Source of the DNA: Lysobacteraceae bacterium
GTDB taxonomy: Bacteria > Pseudomonadota > Gammaproteobacteria > Xanthomonadales > Xanthomonadaceae
Reading direction: 5' to 3'
Length of the DNA stretch: 40,671 nt
Assembly (NCBI GenBank): GCA_031263725.1
Contig: JAISFF010000058.1
Span: forward strand, 1 to 40,671
The notes beneath the pieces are model-generated. The model made no database searches, had not been told where the DNA came from, and was given only the letters and a program-made list of their open reading frames with translations. The first letter of the stretch is position 1. Every line of letters starts with the position of its first letter. Positions 34,395-40,671 of the stretch are shown piece by piece. Position numbers and translations under genes: made by a program.

Positions 34395-36485
34395 TTACCG
34401 GCCCAGATGCTGCTTCAACCAGTCGTTGACGGTGTCGTGCCACAGGATGCTGTTCTGCGCCTTGAGCACCCAGTGGTTCTCGTCCGGGAAGTACAGCAGC
34501 CTGGATTCGACGCCCCTGCGCTGCAAGGCGGTGAACGCCGACAGGCCCTGGTCCACCGGCACGCGGTAATCCTTCCCGCCCTGCACCACCAGCATCGGCA
34601 CGCGCCATTGGATGACGTGGTTGACCGGATTGAAACGCTCGTACGCCTGCGGATTCCCATACGGCGTGCCACCGTTCTCCCATTCCGGGAACCACAGCTC
34701 CTCGGTGACATAGCCCATCGAGCGCGTGTCGAATACGCCGTCGTGATTCACCAGGCACTTCCATGCGCCCGACACCGGCGAATGCCAGTTGCCGGCGATC
34801 CAGTTGATCATGTAGCCGCCATAGCTGGCGCCCAGCGCACAAGCATTGCCGCCATCCAGGAACGGATACTGCTCCTGCGCGGCGGCCCAGCCCTTCCGCA
34901 GGTCCTCCAGCGGGCGGTCGCCCCAGTGCTGGCTGATGGCATCGGTGAAGGCCTGGCCATAGCCGGTGGAGCCGTGAAAATCGATCATCACCACCGCGTA
35001 GCCCTGCCCGGCATAGGTCTGCGGATTCCAGCGATAGCTCCAGCTGTCGCCGAAGCTGCCCTGCGGACCGCCATGGATCAGGAACGCAACCGGATACTTG
35101 CGGCCCGCCTGGTAATTCCAGGGCTTGACCACATAGCCGTAGACCGTTTCGTCGTTCCAGCCCTTGAAGTTGAACTGCGCGTATTCGCCGAAGCGGACCT
35201 GCGGCAGGATTTCCTGCGTGCTCCGCGTGATCGCGCGCGGCGACGCGCCATCAAGCTGCGCCACGAACAGCTGATCGCCGCCGCGCAGGCTGTTGCGGGT
35301 GAAGGCCAGGGTCGGGCCGGCGATTTCCACCGCCGAAACCGTTCCATCGCCAACGATCTTCCGCACCTGTCCGGTCGCAATGTCGATCCGGAACAGCGGA
35401 TGCTCGCCCAGGTCGTCGGCGGTCGTGTACAGCGCGGCGCCGTCTTGCGACAGCACCAGTCCGCCGGCGCTGCGATCCCACGCAGGCGCGATTTCGCGGC
35501 TGCGACCGCTCGCCAGATCCAGCTCCATCACACCGAAGCGGTCGGCCTCGAAGCCGGCGCGCTTCATGGCGCGGTAATACAGCTTCTGGCCATCGGCGCT
35601 GAACACCGGATCGGTATCCCAGGCCGGATTGCCCGCGGTCAAATTGACCGGCGCCATGCGGCCGTTGACCGGAAACCGATACAGATCGAAATTGGTCGAC
35701 CAGGCCTCGCCCTTGCCCGCGACGCGGATGCTGCCCACGATCGACTGCCCGTCCGGCGCCCAAGCGTATTCGCCGACATCGCCGAACGGCTTCGACGGAA
35801 TATCGCCATCCAGCGAGGCACTGACCGCAATCGCCTCGGTCACGGCTTTGACCGAAGCGCCGCGGCGCGCGCCATTTGCTTCCTCGGGCAGTGGTGCCAC
35901 GAACAATGCGCTGCGGCGTCCATCGGCCCAGGTATCCCAATGCCGCACGAACAGACGGTCATACACCACGCCGGAAGCCTTGCCTGCCGCATTGTGCTCG
36001 CCGCATCGCAGGTCGGCCCCGCATTCCAGGAACACATCCGCGCTGAAGGCGAAGCGGGTTCCGTCCGGCGACAGCCTGTAGCTGCCGATGTCCAGCGGGA
36101 ACGCCGTGAGCTGGCGCGGCGTGCCGCCGCTCAACGGAATCGAATACAACTGCCGGGTTCCAGCGCGTGCGCTGAGGAAGTACACGGTCCGTCCATCCGG
36201 GGACACCGATGGCGAATCGACGTTCCAGCCCTCCGGCGTCAGCCGCGCCGGCGGCGCCAGATCGCGGGTCAGCAGGTTGCGCGTCCACAGGCCGGTACGG
36301 GTATCGATGTTTTCCGCATCCATCTGGCGCTTGGCGAATATCACCGTTCCGCCATTGGGAGTGAGCACCGGCGACGACACGCGGTCCAGCGCCACCATGT
36401 CCCGGACCTCGAAACCGCGCTCCTGTGCCGAAACCGGCAAAGCCGCCATCAGCATCACGGGCAACAACGCATAACGCAAACTCAT
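34395..36485 (-). CDS. Secreted S9 family (prolyl oligopeptidase-like) serine peptidase
   Basis: The product has 696 residues. ATG 36485, preceded by AGGAG, gives a signal peptide (MSLRYALLPVMLMAALPVSA, about 1-20), so it is periplasmic or exported. A seven-bladed propeller follows (repeated SPDG / SADG stretches such as SPSVSPDGRTVYFLSA and DPVFSADGQKLYYRA). The alpha/beta-hydrolase domain lies at about 430-696, with nucleophile GASYGGY, acid in GGKDYRVP and histidine in DENHWV. The layout is that of dipeptidyl or acylaminoacyl peptidases of S9. The exact specificity is not readable. It lies downstream of the OPT-family gene with an 81-base gap, possibly one transcript. Confidence 0.92.
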   Translation of the reverse strand: MSLRYALLPVMLMAALPVSAQERGFEVRDMVALDRVSSPVLTPNGGTVIFAKRQMDAENIDTRTGLWTRNLLTRDLAPPARLTPEGWNVDSPSVSPDGRTVYFLSARAGTRQLYSIPLSGGTPRQLTAFPLDIGSYRLSPDGTRFAFSADVFLECGADLRCGEHNAAGKASGVVYDRLFVRHWDTWADGRRSALFVAPLPEEANGARRGASVKAVTEAIAVSASLDGDIPSKPFGDVGEYAWAPDGQSIVGSIRVAGKGEAWSTNFDLYRFPVNGRMAPVNLTAGNPAWDTDPVFSADGQKLYYRAMKRAGFEADRFGVMELDLASGRSREIAPAWDRSAGGLVLSQDGAALYTTADDLGEHPLFRIDIATGQVRKIVGDGTVSAVEIAGPTLAFTRNSLRGGDQLFVAQLDGASPRAITRSTQEILPQVRFGEYAQFNFKGWNDETVYGYVVKPWNYQAGRKYPVAFLIHGGPQGSFGDSWSYRWNPQTYAGQGYAVVMIDFHGSTGYGQAFTDAISQHWGDRPLEDLRKGWAAAQEQYPFLDGGNACALGASYGGYMINWIAGNWHSPVSGAWKCLVNHDGVFDTRSMGYVTEELWFPEWENGGTPYGNPQAYERFNPVNHVIQWRVPMLVVQGGKDYRVPVDQGLSAFTALQRRGVESRLLYFPDENHWVLKAQNSILWHDTVNDWLKQHLGR

Positions 36486-36566
36486 GTGCACACTCCTGAA
36501 ACGGTGATCGAATCGATGCATGTCACTACGGGCGACACGATCCGTGCCCCGCAATCGCTGGCATGC

Positions 36567-38519
36567 TCAGGTCTCTTCGGCCGGCGGTGTCCGCCGGTCC
36601 GCCTTGGCGCCGACGCGATACAGCAGCCCGCCGACCACCGCCAGCAACACCAGCCCGGCCCACTGCCCCAGATGCCAGTCCGCCGGCAGCGCCAACACGT
36701 CCGCGCTGCCCGCCGCCACGATCGGAACCGCGATGCCGATGCCCATCAGCGCTTCGCCGGTGATCAGGCCGGCGGCGAACAGCGTGCCGGGACGGTGGAT
36801 GCGCTCGCGCAGGGACTCGTCGCCGCCAGCCTTGTGCTTGCGCTCGACCAGGTACGAAATCAGGCCGCCGAGGAAAATGGGCACCATCAGTTCCAGCGGC
36901 AGGTAGATGCCGATGGCGGCGGCGAGCACGGGTACGCGGAACTTGGCACCGCGCGATTTCAGCCACTCGTCCAGAGCGATGATCGCCGCCCCGATGCCCG
37001 CGCCAGCGCCGATCATGCCCCAGGGCAGCTTGCCGCCGAACAGGCCCTTGGCCACCGAAGCCATCAGCATCGCCTGCGGCGCGGCCAGCGACTTGGAATG
37101 TTCCGGCGTCGGCTCGCCGATGCCGTAGGCGGTCGCCAGCAGGTTCAGCACCGGCGCCATGATCAGGGCACAGGAGAAAGCGCCGATCGCCAGCATCAGT
37201 TGCTGTTTCCACGGCGTCGCGCCAACCAGATAGCCGGCTTTCAGATCCTGCAGGTTGTCGCCGCCGACCGCCGCCGCGCAACAGACCACTGCACCGATCA
37301 TGATCGCCGCGACCGCACCGATCGGCGAGTCGCGCCCGAGCAGGACCACCAGCACCACCGAAGCGAACAGGATCGTGGAAATGGTGATGCCGGACACCGG
37401 GTTGTTGGACGAGCCGATGAGACCGGCCAGATAGGCCGACACCGAGACGAACAGGAATCCGGCCACGATCATGATCGCGGTCATCGGAATGCTGACGTGC
37501 CACTGGCCGACGATCGCCTGATACAGCGCCAGCAGCGGCAGGGTGAACAGCACCAGCGCCACCAGCATCCACTGCATCGGCAGGTCGCGATCGGTTTCGG
37601 CCGTGACCGCGCCGCCGCTCTGCTGGCGGGTGGCCGCCAGTCCGCTGCTGATGCCGGAGGCCAGCGACTTGCGCAGCGAAAACAGCGTCCAGACGCCGCC
37701 GATCAGCATCGCGCCGACGCCAAGATAGCGGATCCTGGCCGACCAGATCGCATAAGCGACGCCGCTGGCGCTCTCCCCGGCCACCTTCGCCGCCAGTTCC
37801 GGGTCGCCGTTCAACAGGAACATGTCATACAGCGGAATGGCGATGTTCCAGGACAGGATCGCGCCGGACACCACCACGATGCCAACATTCAGACCCACGA
37901 TATAGCCCACGCCGAGCAATGCCGGCGACAGGTTGGCGCCGATGTAGCCCAGGTATTTGCCGATGAAGCCGGACGCCGCGGCACTGTCGGTGATGACGCG
38001 CATGCCGCTCTCGGCCGACAACTTGATCAGGGCGCCGAGGGCGCCCGCCAGGGCCAGGATATTCAGCCCCGGACCGGGATTCTCGCCGGCTTTCAGCACC
38101 TCGGCCGCGGCCTTGCCCTCGGGGAACGGCAACGGTTCCTCGACGATCATCGAGCGCCGCAGCGGCACCGAGAACAGCACGCCGAGCAGGCCGCCCAGGC
38201 CGGCGATCGCCAGCACCCAGGAATAGCGGAAATCCTGCCAGTAACCGAGGATGACCAGGGCCGGCAGAGTGAAGATCACGCCCGCCGCGATCGACGAGCC
38301 GGCCGAGGCGCCGGTCTGCACGATGTTGTTTTCAAGTATCGAGCCGCCGCCGAGCAACCGCAGAATGCCCATCGACACCACCGCCGCCGGAATCGCGGTG
38401 GCGATGGTCAAGCCCGCGAACAGGCCCAGATAGGCATTCGCCGCCGCCAGTACCACGGCCAGCGCCACGGAAAGCAGGACGGCGCGGAAGGTCAGCTGCC
38501 GTGTTCCCGGCTTGCTCAT
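36567..38519 (-). CDS. OPT family oligopeptide transporter
   Basis: The 650-residue membrane protein has about 15 hydrophobic segments. The N terminus reads LTFRAVLLSVALAVVLAAANAYLGLFAGLT, in which AANAYLGLFAGLT is the OPT signature, followed by ENNIVQTGASAGSSIAAGVIFTLPAL (read as NNIVQTGASAG), EEPLPFPEGKAAAEVL and GLNVGIVVVSGAILSWNIAIP. OPT proteins import small peptides or metal chelates with protons. The bacterial short form is usually assigned to oligopeptides. A periplasmic S9 peptidase gene follows it and pepQ converges on the pair, suggesting a peptide-scavenging set. Confidence 0.93.
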   Translation of the reverse strand: MSKPGTRQLTFRAVLLSVALAVVLAAANAYLGLFAGLTIATAIPAAVVSMGILRLLGGGSILENNIVQTGASAGSSIAAGVIFTLPALVILGYWQDFRYSWVLAIAGLGGLLGVLFSVPLRRSMIVEEPLPFPEGKAAAEVLKAGENPGPGLNILALAGALGALIKLSAESGMRVITDSAAASGFIGKYLGYIGANLSPALLGVGYIVGLNVGIVVVSGAILSWNIAIPLYDMFLLNGDPELAAKVAGESASGVAYAIWSARIRYLGVGAMLIGGVWTLFSLRKSLASGISSGLAATRQQSGGAVTAETDRDLPMQWMLVALVLFTLPLLALYQAIVGQWHVSIPMTAIMIVAGFLFVSVSAYLAGLIGSSNNPVSGITISTILFASVVLVVLLGRDSPIGAVAAIMIGAVVCCAAAVGGDNLQDLKAGYLVGATPWKQQLMLAIGAFSCALIMAPVLNLLATAYGIGEPTPEHSKSLAAPQAMLMASVAKGLFGGKLPWGMIGAGAGIGAAIIALDEWLKSRGAKFRVPVLAAAIGIYLPLELMVPIFLGGLISYLVERKHKAGGDESLRERIHRPGTLFAAGLITGEALMGIGIAVPIVAAGSADVLALPADWHLGQWAGLVLLAVVGGLLYRVGAKADRRTPPAEET

Positions 38520-38672
38520 ACGGACTCCGGAATCGAATCGAAACCGGACACGCTATCGGCTCGCTCGCGGCAAGTCCAGCGGTTTGGGGCTCCGCGCCCG
38601 CCGTCCGTGCCCGATCGGCCGCACAGCCCCGAACCGGAACCGTCCCGGACACGGTCAGGCCATGCTTCCGTC

Positions 38673-40034
38673 TTAAGACAGTTTCGGCCCGCCGCGCGCC
38701 GGAGCGTCCTGTCCGGATTGCTCCAGCGCCTGCGCGCGCTGCTGCGCCTGCTGTCGTTCCAGATCGCGATTGAGGCTGGCCAGTTGCTGGAAGCTGTCCT
38801 GTTCCGGCGTCGCGGCCGCCTGCGCACTCGGCAGCATGGCACGCTTCATGTCCAATGCGTTCAATTCGCCTTGCACGGCAAAGACGTACTGGTTCGGCAG
38901 AATGACGTTGCCTTCGCGGTCCTTGCCCGCCTGGCTGAACACCACATGGTTCACTTCCGTCAGCCCGGATCGCTTGGCCTGGACAAACAGGCTGGCGGCC
39001 ATCTGGTCGGTCGCCTGGTCCGGCGTTTTCTTGCCTGATGCGAGCTCGGCCTCGCGTACACCGTTCCAAGTCTGGCGGTACATCGCGTGGTCCGGGTGTG
39101 CGGGGTTGCGCGGATCGAAAGGAAGGGAGGCAGCAAGCGGCGTCGCTGTTGCCTGCCGATGATCCGGCAGTTCCGGTCCCAGCTCGGCGGTCCGCCATCC
39201 CTCCTCCATGCGGATCTGGAAACGATTGCCGTCCGGGTCCTTGCGCCAGTTGTCCGGGCCGATCCGGATCAGACCGTCGTCGATCGAAGCGACGCCTTGG
39301 CCGGCCTGGTCGAAAAAAGCCCAATTCCTCGTTTCGGCGTTGTAGTAGCAGGACACCCCCGCCATCGTCGACGTGCTGAAACTCTGTCCGCCCAGCATGT
39401 CGCTGATCCGGTGCGCGAACAGCGCCTGCTCCATTCTCGGAGCCCGCGTCCGGTCCATGTTCATCGCCGCGCCCATGCCCGTTTCGAGCCAGACATCGAA
39501 CGCCTTGTCCATGTCCATGTCCCGGAACAGTGCGGGATCGGAAGCCTCGATCCGGTCGCGCTCGATGAACAGGACGCCGGGCGTGTTGTACCAGTGCGGC
39601 GGACTGACGCTCGGGTTCTCCGCGATCATCTTCTCGATCACCACATCGATGGCGGTGTATTTGCTGAGGCCGTGAACTCCCAATGCGCGCACGTAACTGA
39701 CTTCGATAGCACGGGTGGTCGGAAGCTTATAAAGCCTCGAACGGTCATCCTTAGGATTTGCCTCGATAGTAGATATGTAATTCTGCGCATGGCGGTTGGC
39801 AACCCGATCGAATTTACCGAAATCCGCTTCAGTCTTGTCCCAGATCGCGCGAACCACATGCCAACCCGGAGAGCCAGGCCGATCGATCACTTCCAATGCG
39901 CTTTTAGCATAGCTGTCATCAAAACTAGCCAGCTTGCGCCAGACATCGACAGCGGAAACTTCGCCTCTATTGATCTGCTCACGCATTCTTTGTAATTCCG
40001 CCAGTTGTGCTTCACTAATAGTGATGGCTCCCAT
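38673..40034 (-). CDS. Candidate type IV secretion effector with XVIPCD-type C terminus
   Basis: The product has 453 residues. The C-terminal 130 or so (about 306-437) show the XVIPCD pattern: PAHPDHAMYRQ (311-321), ASLFVQAKRSGLTEVNHVVF (347-366), VFAVQGELNALDMKRAMLP (384-402), TPEQDSFQQL (409-418) and a Gln-rich tail. This domain is the recognition tag of antibacterial effectors (X-Tfe) of the Xanthomonadales type IV system, recruited by VirD4. The N-terminal 290 residues match no toxin family I know; no signal peptide or membrane helix is seen. ATG 40034 begins one base after the upstream stop, with GGGAGAG as ribosome site inside that gene. The 5' part has lower GC than the tag-encoding 3' part. 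The DNA target cell, enzyme activity and export are inferred, not shown. Confidence 0.8.
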   Translation of the reverse strand: MGAITISEAQLAELQRMREQINRGEVSAVDVWRKLASFDDSYAKSALEVIDRPGSPGWHVVRAIWDKTEADFGKFDRVANRHAQNYISTIEANPKDDRSRLYKLPTTRAIEVSYVRALGVHGLSKYTAIDVVIEKMIAENPSVSPPHWYNTPGVLFIERDRIEASDPALFRDMDMDKAFDVWLETGMGAAMNMDRTRAPRMEQALFAHRISDMLGGQSFSTSTMAGVSCYYNAETRNWAFFDQAGQGVASIDDGLIRIGPDNWRKDPDGNRFQIRMEEGWRTAELGPELPDHRQATATPLAASLPFDPRNPAHPDHAMYRQTWNGVREAELASGKKTPDQATDQMAASLFVQAKRSGLTEVNHVVFSQAGKDREGNVILPNQYVFAVQGELNALDMKRAMLPSAQAAATPEQDSFQQLASLNRDLERQQAQQRAQALEQSGQDAPARGGPKLS

Positions 40035-40035
40035 C

Positions 40036-40671
40036 TCACTCTCCCTTCTCAAAGGCCGGATTCGGCAATCCGTAGGTTTGGACAATCATACTGTCTATCT
40101 TATCACGGGTGTCGCGAATCAAACTTTGCCACTGCGGCAGCAGTGTCCGCACAAATACCAAATTGACATAGATATAGGGTGATCGCGTAGCGCGGAATTG
40201 GGTTTCACATTCATTGGATGGCGCAAACTTGGTGCATCGAATGATGTACTCGGGATTACCAGCCTCATCATGTGATAGATAGACTTCTTCATGCAGGGTA
40301 TTGCTTGGATCGTTGTTGGGTGTTCCACCCACCAATTCGAGTCCCGGATAGGCAGATGCTTCATCTCTTGAGATGATATATCTCTGCTCCATATCATTTT
40401 TCAGTACTTCTCTTGCACGAATATCGTCTCGAGCTCCCTCGGAACTAAACCCAAACCCCACGGTCATTTGCCGGCGGCAGTGCCCTGCTATCCCCCGGCA
40501 TTCGGCATTCTCTTCATCGGCCAGCCCGGAAAAATTCGGATAGAACATCGTGATGTATTCGTTGTACATCCGGTAAGGGCCACTGGATGCGTTCGGTTCG
40601 AAGTACGGCGCTTTCGGAATCCGCATATGCACCACCGGATACACCGGATCGTCCTTGCGCCAGCCGCCGTA
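40036..40671 (-). CDS. Putative cognate immunity protein (5' end outside window)
   Basis: The visible 211 residues run in frame to the window edge, so the start and any signal peptide or lipobox are missing. Two cysteine pairs (AECRGIAGHCRR and IIRCTKFAPSNECETQ) suggest disulfides and a periplasmic location. The C-terminal part YIYVNLVFVRTLLPQWQSLI ends in a helix with DTRDKIDSM, a layout that reminds me of Tli3-like immunity proteins of type VI effectors, but that is recognition by eye only. It is encoded directly upstream of the XVIPCD effector with one base between, the usual order for X-Tfi/X-Tfe pairs. Base composition is unlike the window: 29 of 60 bases are G or C at 40081-40140 and 28 of 60 at 40321-40380. 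The immunity role is inferred from context. Confidence 0.65.
   Translation of the reverse strand, partial: YGGWRKDDPVYPVVHMRIPKAPYFEPNASSGPYRMYNEYITMFYPNFSGLADEENAECRGIAGHCRRQMTVGFGFSSEGARDDIRAREVLKNDMEQRYIISRDEASAYPGLELVGGTPNNDPSNTLHEEVYLSHDEAGNPEYIIRCTKFAPSNECETQFRATRSPYIYVNLVFVRTLLPQWQSLIRDTRDKIDSMIVQTYGLPNPAFEKGE

Noticed and set aside
34377..39038. A 1500-codon open frame on the plus strand
   Set aside because: It lies opposite the S9 peptidase, OPT-family transporter and effector genes, all of which have clear motifs. The translation is rich in Arg, His, Gln and Ala without domain structure.
1..40671. CRISPR arrays, rRNA and tRNA genes
   Set aside because: I saw no regularly spaced direct repeats, no rRNA-like stretch and no cloverleaf with the conserved TTC loop in the gaps examined.

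Overview
The window is high-GC proteobacterial DNA. Gene order and families point to a member of the Xanthomonadales (Lysobacterales). The strongest marker is a C-terminal XVIPCD-type domain, a secretion tag so far tied to the type IV secretion systems of this order. Also consistent are the runs lgt-thyA-...-folA, yicC-gmk-rpoZ divergent from rph-rdgB-hemW, and a DUF1631/PilZ pair. Most genes are housekeeping genes in tight operons, many joined by ATGA stop/start overlaps.

Layout. 1-239: the 3' end of an IS3-family insertion sequence. 390-2639: a TonB-dependent receptor. 2776-4062: purD. 4186-7406 (minus): a fully linked operon lgt, thyA, a secreted unknown protein, a two-helix membrane protein and folA. 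7407-7966: no gene seen. 7967-12196 (minus): a 1409-residue autotransporter adhesin with a long leader, a candidate promoter and a perfect palindrome at the expected start site. 12480-14753 (minus): lemA, a TPM-domain (YgcG-like) gene and a broken second TPM gene. 14837-19321 (minus): a TerC-family gene, dgkA, tsaB and yoaA. 19772-22707 (minus): mrcB (PBP1B) followed, with a 4-base overlap, by a TPR lipoprotein that may be its activator. 22804-25331 (minus): an atypical SDR and a membrane-anchored helical-repeat protein. 25535-27449 (minus): yicC-gmk-rpoZ, closed by a terminator where spoT is usually found. 27522-34274 (plus): rph, rdgB, hemW, a DUF1631 gene, a PilZ gene and pepQ, closed by a terminator. 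34395-38519 (minus): an S9 peptidase and an OPT-family transporter, probably a peptide uptake and breakdown pair. 38673-40671 (minus): a two-gene unit at the window edge.

The most interesting system is that last unit. The downstream gene encodes an unrecognised N-terminal region of about 290 residues fused to an XVIPCD-like tail. The upstream gene, cut by the window edge, looks like a periplasmic immunity protein with paired cysteines. One base separates them. The immunity gene and the 5' part of the effector gene are AT-richer than the rest of the window, as expected for a toxin module swapped onto a resident secretion tag. I read this as a candidate antibacterial type IV effector/immunity pair whose toxic activity I cannot name.

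Functionally the rest covers folate and thymidylate supply (folA, thyA), purine synthesis and nucleotide quality control (purD, gmk, rdgB), envelope biogenesis (lgt, mrcB with its lipoprotein, dgkA), tRNA and RNA metabolism (tsaB, rph, yicC) and surface interaction (autotransporter, TonB receptor, c-di-GMP-linked PilZ).
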